Of a stretch of DNA of 57,586 nt, positions 1-9,197 are shown in pieces. Position 1 is the first letter of the stretch, and each line of letters opens with the position of its first letter. The position numbers and the translations under genes are program-made. The notes beneath the pieces are model-generated. The model was not told the DNA's origin, made no database searches, and saw nothing but the letters and a program-made list of their open reading frames with translations. Source of the DNA: Verrucomicrobiales bacterium (lineage in GTDB: Bacteria; Verrucomicrobiota; Verrucomicrobiia; Verrucomicrobiales; DEV007); contig JAEUHH010000046.1 of the NCBI GenBank assembly GCA_016795505.1, positions 1-57,586 of the forward strand. Direction: 5' to 3'.

Positions 1-402
1 ACGTATGAAGAAATCCTCAACGAACTAAACCCCACCCCTACCACCATGGCCTACGACGTAGTACTCGACATTGACGACCTGAGCGTGCCGGAACTGCTGG
101 CGCGCGCCTCTGAGATCAGAACGGCGGTCGCCGGCATCACCCGTCTCCGCCTCCTCGTCTGGAAGTGGATGGGAAAGGGTTGGTGCGGATTCACCGGTTG
201 GTTGGGGAATTCCGGGACCGGAATCCTGCCTGGAAACCCTGTTCCGTCGAAAGACAGCAGGGTTCGATCGGGAAACGGCCGCCGGGAATCCCGAGGCAGG
301 CGCCTGGCGGCTGGAGAATCAGCCGATTTCGGCCTTGACCCCGATTCCGGGCGGTCGGTAAACTCTCGCTCGTTGCAGCGAATCGGCTCCGCCGCTCGCT
401 GA
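1..402 (+). CDS. Possible 3' part of a gene running in from upstream, fused to repeat-like sequence
   Basis: The frame is open from base 1 through an internal ATG at 46 to a TGA at 400-402. The first 45 or so residues, rich in Asp, Glu and Leu (LDIDDLSVPELLARASEIR), look like real protein. From about base 150 the translation becomes Gly/Arg/Ser-rich and crosses a palindromic repeat at 232-274, so the original end of the gene was probably lost and the frame runs on by chance. No family is recognised. It may equally be non-coding debris at the edge of the accessory stretch. Confidence 0.25.
   Translation, partial: TYEEILNELNPTPTTMAYDVVLDIDDLSVPELLARASEIRTAVAGITRLRLLVWKWMGKGWCGFTGWLGNSGTGILPGNPVPSKDSRVRSGNGRRESRGRRLAAGESADFGLDPDSGRSVNSRSLQRIGSAAR
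232..274. repeat. Divergent copy of the dispersed CCGATG/TGATCGG palindrome
   Basis: AACCCTG and CAGGGTT arms flank a short loop, and the right side continues into GGGTTCGATCGGGAA. This resembles the better copies at 23600, 29537 and 39189 but with more mismatches. Confidence 0.45.
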
Positions 403-484
403 ACATCGCGACCGATCGCGAAATGGGATGAAATACTGTTCGCCCAACTTCGACAGCGTCACTCGTTGACCCGTATCGTTTCAC

Positions 485-1177
485 ATGGACCCGAGACAAC
501 TATTCGCAGATTCACGGATGTCCGGCTTTTGTGTCTATTGTGGCGGTCCACCGGACACGCGAGATCACGTTCCATCCCGTGTGCTCCTAGACGAGCCATT
601 TCCCGACAACCTACCTATCGTTGAGTGCTGCACAGACTGTAACCGTGCCTTCTCGTTGCACGAGGAGTATGTCGCCTGCTTTCTTAGCTGCGTCATCAGT
701 GGCTCCACCGATCCTGAGCAGCAGCCCCGTCCTAAGATTGCCCGCATTCTCAGAGACTCCCCAGCCATTGCTGCCCGCATTCAGTCCACATTACTTCCAT
801 CCGACTCGAATGAGCTTGTCTGGAGTCCCGAACTGGATCGCTTCCAGACGGTCATCGTGAAGCTAGCGAGGGGACACATTGCCTATGAATTGAGCCTTCC
901 GAGGATAGAGGAGCCAATCTCCGTTCAGATGATGCCCATTGCATTGATGCCTCAAGACTCAGTTGCCACGTTCTTGTCCGATCAGCCCACACATCTTTGG
1001 CCGGAGATCGGCAGCCGTGCGTTCATTCGGGCCTGCAAGACTTTTGACAGCCAGAGTGTTGATTCTTGGCGAGTCGTTCAGCCCGGCGGTTACCAGTATT
1101 TGGTGAGCCAGTCGGACGGGGACTTTGTGCGATTACTGATTGCTGACTACTTGGCATGCGAGGTATGCTGGGATTGA
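485..1177 (+). CDS. HNH-endonuclease-like zinc-binding protein
   Basis: A 230-residue protein with an N-terminal layout typical of HNH nucleases: a CxxC pair (C16, C19), a DH pair (D27, H28) and a second cysteine group ending in CN (C49, C52, N53). The remaining ~170 residues match nothing I recognise. Such proteins are usually annotated as hypothetical HNH-like proteins, and nuclease activity is an inference from spacing alone. The start is ATG 485; ATG 518 (MSGFC) just before the zinc motif is an alternative. There is no Shine-Dalgarno sequence. The composition is clearly less GC-rich than the core genes of the window, and an attC-like palindrome follows the stop by about 30 bases, as in an integron cassette. 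Confidence 0.6.
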   Translation: MDPRQLFADSRMSGFCVYCGGPPDTRDHVPSRVLLDEPFPDNLPIVECCTDCNRAFSLHEEYVACFLSCVISGSTDPEQQPRPKIARILRDSPAIAARIQSTLLPSDSNELVWSPELDRFQTVIVKLARGHIAYELSLPRIEEPISVQMMPIALMPQDSVATFLSDQPTHLWPEIGSRAFIRACKTFDSQSVDSWRVVQPGGYQYLVSQSDGDFVRLLIADYLACEVCWD

Positions 1178-1208
1178 CCATGACGACCGAATCAAACGAC
1201 CAGCCAAG

Positions 1209-1301
1209 GGCGAACAAAACGGATGCAGGCAACGGCGCGAAGGCGGTCTGTCGTGTCAGCTATGTCCACCCCTCGCCGTCGCCTGATCCGAGTCGTTCGT
1301 C
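1209..1301. other. attC-like imperfect palindrome (possible integron cassette recombination site)
   Basis: The left arm is GGCGAAC (1209-1215), then AAAA, then CGGATGCAGGC (1220-1230) and AACGGCG. The right arm mirrors it: CGCCGTC, GCCTGATCCG (1281-1290), AGTC, GTTCGTC (1295-1301). The arms pair except for a 4-nt central spacer (AAAA against AGTC) and one extra G (1225) in the left arm. These are the features of attC sites: R and L boxes, an unpaired spacer and an extrahelical base. The R boxes carry the AAC/GTT triplets but do not fully match the textbook RYYYAAC/GTTRRRY. The site sits between two small accessory genes. Confidence 0.5.
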
Positions 1302-1338
1302 CAAGTAACCGAGTCCCTCCCCATTTGATTCCCGCGCC

Positions 1339-1917
1339 GTGGAGCCTATCGACATATCACCCCTGACTAGGCTGCCTACGACCACGATTCGGAGCTATCG
1401 AGATGAAGACTTTGAGTCTGCATATAGAATCATCAGAGAGATTGGCACTGATCGGCTAGGCCGTGACCTCCGCTCCTGGGACAAGAGCTTCATGGAATTG
1501 AGCAGTTTCATGTGGGTCGCTATTGTGGACGAGGCGGTTGTGGGATTCGCTGGCATGTCCATTCCGAGCGATGATTTCATTTATCTCCACACAGACCTGG
1601 TTTCTCCGAGATTCCAAGGCCGCGGGTTGGGCACCCTTCTGACACTGACTCGCTTTGCCGCTCTGGCAGACGATCCTATTCAGAGCATCGGCGTCCTGGC
1701 GACTGAGCACTCCACCTCATTCTACAAGAGGTTTGGCTTCGAGATTGAGGGAGAGCCTCAGCTTGATCCTTTTGCAGGCTACCACATCCATCGTATGTCC
1801 AGAGAGTTCACACCTGTCGTAGGACGGTCAGCCGAATCGCTTCTTGATGAGCTTGAGCGAGTGATGTTTGACATCTCAGTTTCCGATGATCCCTTCTCAA
1901 AGGAACTCGAAGAATGA
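1339..1917 (+). CDS. GNAT-family N-acetyltransferase
   Basis: A 192-residue protein with a GNAT fold from about residue 15 to 155. The acetyl-CoA-binding motif A is visible as SPRFQGRGLGTLL (Q/RxxGxG/A type), followed by a C-terminal FYKRFGFE segment typical of the last strands. These enzymes transfer an acetyl group from acetyl-CoA to an amine; the substrate cannot be read from the sequence. The start is GTG 1339; no Shine-Dalgarno is seen. It is less GC-rich than the core genes and follows an attC-like palindrome, so it may have arrived as a cassette. GNAT enzymes are common cassette cargo. Confidence 0.75.
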   Translation: MEPIDISPLTRLPTTTIRSYRDEDFESAYRIIREIGTDRLGRDLRSWDKSFMELSSFMWVAIVDEAVVGFAGMSIPSDDFIYLHTDLVSPRFQGRGLGTLLTLTRFAALADDPIQSIGVLATEHSTSFYKRFGFEIEGEPQLDPFAGYHIHRMSREFTPVVGRSAESLLDELERVMFDISVSDDPFSKELEE

Positions 1918-1980
1918 ACCCATCACCCACAACACAAGCCGAACAGGGCAACCCGCTACCGTAACGAGCGGAGAAGCATC

Positions 1981-2283
1981 ATGAAAACGAGTATTGTCGC
2001 TGACGGAGAAGAGATTCTGCGGGCATCACCGGAGTATCAGGCAAAGCTGCGCGCCCTGCGGGAGAGCATCGAGGCTCGCTTTGCCCCCGCGCTGTCGTCC
2101 GCCGGCTTCGTCCGCAGGTGCATCCTCCGATGGCAGTTGGAAATGGATTTTCGCCGGGAGTGCCGCCAGATGGGTCCGTCCTCGCAGTCGCTCTATAGCT
2201 CTGACTTGACGGCCGAAAGCGCCCGCGAGCACCACGCGATTGGCGCTTCATGCCCGGCAAGCCCCAAAGGAGAAGCCTCTTGA
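1981..2283 (+). CDS. Short conserved hypothetical protein with run-on C-terminus
   Basis: A 100-residue frame starting at ATG 1981, one of the few genes here with a plausible Shine-Dalgarno (GGAGAAG, 1970-1976). Residues 1-70 look like a compact helical protein: an ILRASPEY segment, then EARFAPAL, then an Arg-rich helix ending near SLYSS. From memory, small proteins of this type occur in planctomycetes and cyanobacteria, with unknown function. The last ~28 residues have poor character and overlap an AAGCGCC/GGCGCTT inverted repeat (2217-2248), so the original stop was probably lost and the frame extended into a former intergenic element. Confidence 0.55.
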   Translation: MKTSIVADGEEILRASPEYQAKLRALRESIEARFAPALSSAGFVRRCILRWQLEMDFRRECRQMGPSSQSLYSSDLTAESAREHHAIGASCPASPKGEAS

Positions 2284-2313
2284 GTCGTGGCCGCAACGGG
2301 CTGTGATGATTTC

Positions 2314-2433
2314 ATGAAAGAAGCGGTTGTCAGGGCTCGGGTCGAACCGGCGCTGAAGGAAGATGCCGAGAGGATCTTTGAAGCGCTCGGGATCAACACG
2401 ACGGAGGCGCTACGGCATGCGCTTGATCTCTAA
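2314..2433 (+). pseudogene. Truncated RelB/DinJ-family antitoxin
   Basis: ATG 2314 opens a 39-codon frame ending at TAA 2431-2433. It reads like the N-terminal ribbon and first helix of RelB/DinJ antitoxins: MKEAVVRARVEPALKEDAE, then a LGINTTEALR segment. Family members normally run 80-95 residues, with a second half that wraps the toxin. Here the frame closes just after TTEALR, so the toxin-binding part is missing. No toxin gene follows; the next gene is the oppositely oriented ABC permease. A decayed toxin-antitoxin cassette is the simplest reading. Confidence 0.6.
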
Positions 2434-2549
2434 TCAGGCAAGACGGCTCCCCGCGATTGACTACACTTTTGCTCAAATCAAGGGCTCTGGCACTCCAACA
2501 CGTCCCGGCCGCTACCCAAACCGACCCTTGTTCAGCGCAGTTCAGCCCA

Positions 2550-3347
2550 TCACTGCGACGCAAACTTCGTCAACAACCCACCCCGCCGCGCGATCTTCAT
2601 GATGTGGACGAAGAACAGGCCGGCGCCGATGAGGTAGAGGACATTCAGGCCGGTGGCCATGACCAACTCGTGACCGGCCAGATGGCCGGATCGGAGCACT
2701 TCGCGCATCCCTTCGAAGATGTAGGAGCACGGCAGCGCCTTCGACACGGCTTGCATGACGGGGGGCAATCCCTCGACGGGATAGAACACGGCGGCAAAGG
2801 GCTGGATGAAAAACGGCGTCGCCCACGCCAGCGTCTCGGCGGCGGGACCCCAGCGAACGATGAGGGCGGTGGAGATCATGCCCAGCGCCCAGCCGAACAC
2901 GAGGAGATTCAGCACAAACGGCGCCAGATACCAGCCCACCTCGAAGATATTGAACGAATACAGCACCAGCGACAGCAGCGTCAGGATGCTGACCGTCACA
3001 CTGGCGCGCAGCATCCCCACCGCGTAGGTGGAGACCAGGTAGTCCAGCGTCGTCACGGGGGCGGCGAAGATGTTGAGCAGATTGCGCGACCAGACATCCT
3101 CCAGAAAGAAGATCGCAACCCCCTGCTGGGCGCGGAACAGCACATCCCACAGGATGACGGCGCCGATGAGGTAGGTGATCTGATACGGAAAGCCCTCGCC
3201 CGCGTGCTGCTGGAGGAAGAGGGTCAGGTAGCCCCACACCAGCAGATTCACCAGCGGCCAGAAGATCAGCTCCACCAGCCGCACCGGCGTGCGGGTATAC
3301 AGAAAGAGGTAGCGCAAGACCAGCGCCTGGATGACGTGGAAGTTCAC
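2550..3347 (-). CDS. ABC-2 type transporter permease
   Basis: A 265-residue integral membrane protein with about six hydrophobic segments, typical of ABC-2 (drug, polysaccharide or lipid export) permeases. Visible are the N-terminal amphipathic start, the first TM pair (LIFWPLVNLLVWGYLTLF), a central pair and a final TM near GLNVLYLIGAGLFFVHI. The PCSYIFEGMREVL segment before the last TM is characteristic of the family. Its start overlaps the stop of the upstream ATPase gene by four bases (ATGA), so the two are translationally coupled and surely form one exporter. The substrate is unknown. Confidence 0.9.
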   Translation of the reverse strand: MNFHVIQALVLRYLFLYTRTPVRLVELIFWPLVNLLVWGYLTLFLQQHAGEGFPYQITYLIGAVILWDVLFRAQQGVAIFFLEDVWSRNLLNIFAAPVTTLDYLVSTYAVGMLRASVTVSILTLLSLVLYSFNIFEVGWYLAPFVLNLLVFGWALGMISTALIVRWGPAAETLAWATPFFIQPFAAVFYPVEGLPPVMQAVSKALPCSYIFEGMREVLRSGHLAGHELVMATGLNVLYLIGAGLFFVHIMKIARRGGLLTKFASQ

Positions 3348-4123
3348 GATGGGAAAGTGGGGGTGACAGAGCCGTCAGCTGTCCGCGGCTCGAGGTCGCC
3401 GCCGCGGGCGACGCGGATGAAGACATCTTCCAGCGTTTTCTCCTGAAAATGCGCCACGATCTGCTCCGGCGTGCCCTGGTGGAGGATGCGCCCTTTGTGG
3501 AGGAAAACGACCCGGTCACAGACCTCCTCGACGTCGCGCATGTTGTGCGAGGTGTAGAGCATCGTCACCCCGTCCTCCTGGCAGACGCGGCGCACGACTT
3601 TGCGGACTTTGTCGGCGATATCGGGGTCGAGGCTGGCGGTGGGCTCGTCGAGCAGGAGCAGGCGCGGGCGATTCAGCAACGCCTTGCAGAGATTCAGCCG
3701 GGTGGACTCGCCGGCGGAGAGGTGGCCGGCGACGCGCTTTTTGAGGTGGGCGATCTCGAGGAGGTCGAGGACTTCGTCGATCCGCCGCGGCAGGTCCGGC
3801 ACCCCGTAGAGCCGGCCGAAGACGGTGAGGTTTTGCCACACCAGCAGATTGCCCGGGAGATTCGTGTAGGTGCTGCAGAAATTCATCCGCCGCAGGATCG
3901 CTGTCCGGTGCTGCGCCAGATCCTGGCCAAAGACCGAGATGCTCCCCGACGTCGGGGTGATCAAACCCAGCACCATGTTGATCGCCGTAGTCTTGCCCGC
4001 CCCATTCGCCCCCAGCAGGCCGAGGATCTCCCCCGGTGCGATGTCGAAGGACACGCCACCGACCGCGGTGAAATCGCCGAAGCGTTTCACCAGATCGGTC
4101 ACTCGCAGGATGGGCTCGGGCAT
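3344..4123 (-). CDS. ABC transporter ATP-binding protein (partner of the ABC-2 permease)
   Basis: A 259-residue nucleotide-binding domain with Walker A GANGAGKTT, a Q-loop region, an ABC signature written LSAGESTRL (for the usual LSGGQ), Walker B LLLLDEPTASLD and a switch histidine in TSHNM. The altered signature is common in ABC-2 exporters of the CcmA/NodI/DrrA kind. It energises export by the permease encoded just downstream. The AIM24-family gene lies 111 bases upstream on the same strand and may share the transcript. Confidence 0.93.
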   Translation of the reverse strand: MPEPILRVTDLVKRFGDFTAVGGVSFDIAPGEILGLLGANGAGKTTAINMVLGLITPTSGSISVFGQDLAQHRTAILRRMNFCSTYTNLPGNLLVWQNLTVFGRLYGVPDLPRRIDEVLDLLEIAHLKKRVAGHLSAGESTRLNLCKALLNRPRLLLLDEPTASLDPDIADKVRKVVRRVCQEDGVTMLYTSHNMRDVEEVCDRVVFLHKGRILHQGTPEQIVAHFQEKTLEDVFIRVARGGDLEPRTADGSVTPTFPS

Positions 4124-4234
4124 GGGCTGGGGGCGGATCGCAGGGAGCGCTCCCGATACCGCGTCACAGGGCGCCGCGCAATCGCCGAAATCACGCCCTC
4201 GCGTGTCGGCCGTCGTCCTCGCCGCGCCCGACCG

Positions 4235-4927
4235 TCAGCGCGTCGCGGCCAGATAGACTTCCTCGTAGGGCTGCACCACCACGAAGCCGTCCCCTTCGAA
4301 CTGCATCTGGAAGGTCTCGCCGCTGGAGCGACCCAGCAGGGTCTTGAAGCTGATGTCGGTCTTGAAGCTGGGCGAGAGGCTGGCAGACCACGCGATGGTC
4401 GCGTTCGGATCGGTGAAGACGGGATTCCCCGGCGTCACCCGCAGCGTCATGGGATTGTAGTGCGACGTGATGGCGATGAGCCCGTGTCCGCTGAGCTGGT
4501 AATTGAACAGGCCGCCGGCCATCATCCCGGCGACGCGGCGCATCATCTTGATGTCGTTCTTCACGGTGGGCTCGAAGGCCAGGATGTCGTTGCCATTGAC
4601 GCAAAGGGACTCGCCCGAGAGCTGGATGATCGAGATTTTCTTGCCCAGGTCCGCCAGATACATTTTCCCGCGCCCTTCGGCTTTGGTGAGCTTGGTGCCC
4701 TCGCCCGAGACGGCTTTTTTCAGCAGATTGCTCAGGCCCTGTTCGAGAATGCCCTCGCGGGTGAACTTCACCTGCCCCCGGTAGGAGACCATCGCGCCCA
4801 TCTTCATCCAGATGAGGCCGTTCAGGTTGACCTCGAGCATCCGGTCTGATTCCAACTCGAAGACCCCCTGGTTGAGATCCTGTTGGGCGGTTTGATTGAC
4901 GAATTCCTGAAGTGAGTAGCGGGACAT
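4235..4927 (-). CDS. AIM24 family protein
   Basis: A 230-residue, mostly beta-rich soluble protein of the AIM24 (former DUF124) family, named after a yeast mitochondrial protein. Recognisable parts are an early [10 protein letters not shown]-type strand, a central [26 protein letters not shown] segment, and a closing [14 protein letters not shown] strand. The biochemical role in bacteria is not established. It is the first gene of a minus-strand group that continues into the ABC exporter, so a role at the membrane is possible but unproven. Full length for the family. Confidence 0.85.
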   Translation of the reverse strand: MSRYSLQEFVNQTAQQDLNQGVFELESDRMLEVNLNGLIWMKMGAMVSYRGQVKFTREGILEQGLSNLLKKAVSGEGTKLTKAEGRGKMYLADLGKKISIIQLSGESLCVNGNDILAFEPTVKNDIKMMRRVAGMMAGGLFNYQLSGHGLIAITSHYNPMTLRVTPGNPVFTDPNATIAWSASLSPSFKTDISFKTLLGRSSGETFQMQFEGDGFVVVQPYEEVYLAATR

Positions 4928-5034
4928 GAGCGCATTTTACCGAAAAATGTCGCCCGACGCCACCGGGGAAATGGATTTCTTCCCGCCGCGCCACGAGACG
5001 GGGACGCGCGATGGCGACGGGGCGGGATTTCCCT

Positions 5035-5062
5035 TTGCGAGGAGGGGCGGCGCATGTATTCT
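5035..5062 (+). promoter_or_regulatory. Weak sigma-70-like promoter candidate
   Basis: TTGCGA (5035-5040) and TATTCT (5057-5062) with a 16-base spacer lie in the intergenic region between two divergent genes, about 70 bases before the preferred ATG at 5132. Each box matches the consensus at four of six positions. Spacing and position are the only support. Confidence 0.28.
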
Positions 5063-5131
5063 GAGCGTCCGGCGCGGGCCGGAACCATCACCGACTTTTC
5101 CACCGAAACTAACCTCAACAACATCCCCATC

Positions 5132-6160
<1,029 letters not shown>

Positions 6161-6200
6161 TCGATGGAAACCGTTCCGGGGGCGACCCGGATCTTTGCGA

Positions 6201-6232
6201 AAGGCCGTCCGGTGCGCCGGGCGGCCTTTTTT
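6201..6232 (+). terminator. Rho-independent terminator after the TIM-barrel gene
   Basis: Arms AAGGCCGTCCGG and CCGGGCGGCCTT pair with a single G-T wobble around a TGCG (UNCG-type) tetraloop, and a run of six T closes the hairpin. It lies 40 bases after the stop at 6160. Confidence 0.88.
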
Positions 6233-6377
6233 GCTGGGCGGGACGGGCCGCGCCATCGCGCCCGTGGGTTTTTTGCCTTTTACTTTTCATCCAATCTGTT
6301 CCTCTCTTTCCCGCCGCTGGCCGCGGGGCGGTCCGGCTCCTGAACTGTCACCCTTTTCCCCTACCTGATTTCCATCC

Positions 6378-7169
6378 ATGAATCTCTCCGATCGTATCGC
6401 CCTCGTCACCGGTGCCGGCCGCGGCATCGGCAAAGGTTGCGCGCTGGAACTGGCCCGCCGCGGGGCGGACATCGTGCTGAACGACCGCCCGGGCAGCCCG
6501 GACATCGCCGCCACCGCCGAAGAGATCCGCGCGCTGGGACGCCGCTGCTGGGCGATCGAGGCGGATGTCTTTTCCCGACCCGGCTGCGAATCACTGGCGG
6601 CGGCGGCGCTGGCCGAGGCGGGCCGGATCGACATCCTGTGCAGCAACCCGGCCTTCAGCCGCCGGGGTGACTTCCTCGACTACGACGCGGATCTCTACGA
6701 CCGGGTGATTCAGGGGACCATGAACAGCGGCTTTCACATGAGCCAGGTGGTGGCCCGCCACATGGTGGAGCGCGGTGGCGGCGGGAAGATTGTGTTCATT
6801 TCCAGCGTCCACGGCGAACTGCCGCTGGGCCGGGCGATCGCCTACAATGCGGCGAAGGCGGGCCTGAATCATCTGGCGCGCTCGGTGGCGGTGGAACTGA
6901 TGCAGCACAAGATCAACGTCAACGCGATCGCCCCCGGCTGGATCGACACGCCCGGCGAGCACGACACGTTCTCCGCCGACACCATCGCCGAGGCCGCCAA
7001 GGGGCTCCCCTGGAAGCGGCTCGGCCTGCCCGAGGACATCGGCAAGGCCGCCGCTTTCCTGTGCTCCGACGACGCGGACTACATCACCGGCACCGTGCTC
7101 ACGGTGGATGGCGGGCTGCGCTACAACCACTGCCGCCCCGATGTGATGCCGCGGGAGAAGCAATCGTAA
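6378..7169 (+). CDS. SDR family NAD(P)-dependent oxidoreductase
   Basis: A 263-residue classical short-chain dehydrogenase: cofactor motif TGAGRGIG (residues 11-18), catalytic S142/S143, Y156 and K160 in YNAAKAG, and a C-terminal GTVLTVDGG. The NNAG motif that supports the central sheet is replaced by CSNPAF (88-93), which is unusual. ND at 35-36 after the second strand resembles the Asp of NAD(H)-preferring enzymes, but this is a weak guide. It lies between two TIM-barrel sugar-enzyme genes and likely oxidises or reduces a polyol or sugar. It ends 13 bases from the convergent gene. Confidence 0.9.
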   Translation: MNLSDRIALVTGAGRGIGKGCALELARRGADIVLNDRPGSPDIAATAEEIRALGRRCWAIEADVFSRPGCESLAAAALAEAGRIDILCSNPAFSRRGDFLDYDADLYDRVIQGTMNSGFHMSQVVARHMVERGGGGKIVFISSVHGELPLGRAIAYNAAKAGLNHLARSVAVELMQHKINVNAIAPGWIDTPGEHDTFSADTIAEAAKGLPWKRLGLPEDIGKAAAFLCSDDADYITGTVLTVDGGLRYNHCRPDVMPREKQS

Positions 7170-7182
7170 CGCCTCGCCAGCG

Positions 7183-8139
7183 TCATCCCCGCTTCGGCCG
7201 GGGAATGCCGGCCCTCTCGAAGGCGGCGGCGAGATTCCGGTAGCTGGTGCGGGTGGCGGCTTCGCCGTCGTAACCGGCGGTCTTCCAAATCTGCGCGCTG
7301 ATCTCGACGCAGACCGCGCCCCGAAACCCGCCGGCATGGAAGGCCCGCAGGATGTCGGCGTGGTCATAGCCGCGCCCCTCGCCGGGCAGGGCAAAGACGA
7401 CCTTGCCGTCGCGCTCGACCGCGTCTTTGGCCGCCACATAGGCGGTGACGGGCAGGGATTCAGCCACCGTCCCGGCGATCGGCATGGCGGGCTCGCGGAG
7501 GTGAAAATGGCTGTAGTCATAGACCATGCGCAGCCAGGGACTCCCGCCCAGTTGCTCGATGAGCCAGATGGCATCCGCCGGACGGCTCATGGCATTGCCC
7601 CGGTGCGGTTTCACGGCGAGAACGATCTTTTGGTCTGCCGCCGTCTGCATCCAGTCGGCCAGCCGGTCGCGGAAAAGAGTCTTCGAAGCCTCCCAGTCCT
7701 TGCCACCGAGCACGGTCTGGATCAAAGGCGGCCGGTCGGGGGACAGTTCCCGCGCCAGTTCGCAAAGGCCGCGAAAGCGATCCGTGATTTCCTGGTGAGC
7801 CGCCGCATCGGCCGAAGGATGGAGGTCAGCCATCAGGGCGCAGAGCCGGATGCCGGACTCGCCAAGTTTGTCCTTCACCGCCCGGCGCTGGTCGCCGGAA
7901 AAAGTCGCCGGATCGCCCGTCGTGCCGGGCATCACGGAGATCTCCGCGGCGTCGAAGCCCGTGGCGGCGATGAAGGCCACCGCGTCGGCCACCGGCTTTG
8001 CCTGCAAGCCATAGGTGCCGCAGGCCAATGCCATGGTCTGGGAGTCGGCCGCCTGCGTCATCGGACGCAGCATCGGAGTCAGGCCGATGCAGGCGCCGAT
8101 CGCGCCGAGGCTCTCGCGTCGGGTGAGGTCTGGTTTCAT
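7183..8139 (-). CDS. Exported sugar isomerase/epimerase-like TIM-barrel protein
   Basis: A 318-residue protein that begins with a Tat-like signal (TRRESLGAIGACIGL) and continues as a xylose-isomerase-like barrel: ACGTYGLQ start, FDAAEISVMPG, ALMADLHPS, VLAVKPHRGNAMSRP, RMVYDYSHFH, YVAAKDA and VCVEISAQIW. The barrel's metal-site positions appear largely filled. ATG 8139 (MKPDLTRRE) is preferred over the longer frame from 8175 because it places the twin-arginine motif near the N-terminus. Substrate unknown; secretion to the periplasm is inferred. It is convergent with the SDR gene. Confidence 0.8.
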   Translation of the reverse strand: MKPDLTRRESLGAIGACIGLTPMLRPMTQAADSQTMALACGTYGLQAKPVADAVAFIAATGFDAAEISVMPGTTGDPATFSGDQRRAVKDKLGESGIRLCALMADLHPSADAAAHQEITDRFRGLCELARELSPDRPPLIQTVLGGKDWEASKTLFRDRLADWMQTAADQKIVLAVKPHRGNAMSRPADAIWLIEQLGGSPWLRMVYDYSHFHLREPAMPIAGTVAESLPVTAYVAAKDAVERDGKVVFALPGEGRGYDHADILRAFHAGGFRGAVCVEISAQIWKTAGYDGEAATRTSYRNLAAAFERAGIPRPKRG

Positions 8140-8249
8140 GGATCGACGATACGCCGACGGCCCCGGACCCGGCAAGCTCCGATGGCCGGATCCGCGATCG
8201 TCGGTTGACGGGCCACCGGCCTCCGGCAGAGTGGGATTCCACCGTTACC

Positions 8250-8282
8250 CCATCCCTCCCCCATCCCTCCCCCATCCCTCCC
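8250..8282. repeat. Three tandem copies of an 11-bp C-rich unit
   Basis: CCATCCCTCCC is repeated three times directly before the ATG of the SIS-domain gene, where a ribosome-binding site would be expected. No purine-rich Shine-Dalgarno is present. Confidence 0.85.
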
Positions 8283-8284
8283 CC

Positions 8285-9076
8285 ATGTCATCACCCACCC
8301 CCGCCGAACAGTATCTCGACCAGGCCGAAGCCGCGCTCACCCGGGTCCGCGGTCAGCTGGACGCCATCGCCACCGCGGCCGACTGGTGCGCCGCGAGCAT
8401 CTTGGCCGGTCGGGTGGTGCATCTCTTCGGCTCGGGTCACAGCCGCATCCTGGTCGAGGAAATGTGGCCCCGATACGGTTCCTTTCCCGGCTTCAATCCC
8501 ATCGTGGAACTGTCACTCACCTTTCACAATCTCGTCGTCGGAGCGAATGGCCAGAGACAGGCGATGTTTCTGGAGAATGTCCCGGGCCTCGCTGCCCGCA
8601 TCCTGAGGAATTTCTCGCTCAGCCGGGAGGACACCGCGCTGATCATCTCCTCCGGTGGCACCAACACCGTGCCGGTGGAGATGGCCGAGCACTTTCAAGC
8701 CGCCGGCATCCGGGTCATCGCCCTCGTCAGCGCCGACCACGCCGCGGTCTCGGCCTCGAAGCGTTCCGATGGGAAAAAACTGACCGATTTTGCCGACCTC
8801 ATTCTCGATACCGGCGCGCCGGCCGGCGACGCCTGCGTGCCCATCGCCGGGGTGGCGGGCAAGGTCGCCCCACTTTCCACCGTGGGCGGCTGTGCGGTGA
8901 TCAATGCCCTGAAAGCCGAAATCGCCGCCCGCCTGTCGGCCGCCGGACAGCCACCGCTGGCACTGGCCGCCGCCAATCAGGTCGGGGCGGAAAAGGCTGC
9001 CGAGATCTTCGAAGCCGCCTACGATGAACACGGCCGCCGCCTCGCCGCACTGCTGGCCTGGCCCGATGGGAAGTGA
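8285..9076 (+). CDS. SIS-domain sugar isomerase family protein (UPF0309-like)
   Basis: A 263-residue protein with one SIS (phosphosugar-binding) domain. Motifs are GSGHSRILVEEMW (phosphate-binding loop), LIISSGGTNTVPVEMA and VIALVS. It resembles the UPF0309/COG4821 group of uncharacterised sugar isomerase-domain proteins. The in-frame ORF extends upstream to 8015, but that stretch is out of character, overlaps the opposite gene and includes the 11-bp repeat, so ATG 8285 is chosen. It may act with the nearby TIM-barrel enzymes in amino-sugar or polyol metabolism, an inference from context only. Confidence 0.83.
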   Translation: MSSPTPAEQYLDQAEAALTRVRGQLDAIATAADWCAASILAGRVVHLFGSGHSRILVEEMWPRYGSFPGFNPIVELSLTFHNLVVGANGQRQAMFLENVPGLAARILRNFSLSREDTALIISSGGTNTVPVEMAEHFQAAGIRVIALVSADHAAVSASKRSDGKKLTDFADLILDTGAPAGDACVPIAGVAGKVAPLSTVGGCAVINALKAEIAARLSAAGQPPLALAAANQVGAEKAAEIFEAAYDEHGRRLAALLAWPDGK

Positions 9077-9197
9077 TCGGCCGTCCCTGCCCGTCTCGGC
9101 AGCCTGTGGGGAAATGCCTGGCGACTGAATGGGGCCGCCACTTGGTTAATCCTCGTCCCGGCATGGGATCTGCTCAGAAGAAAAAATCAGTTGCGTA

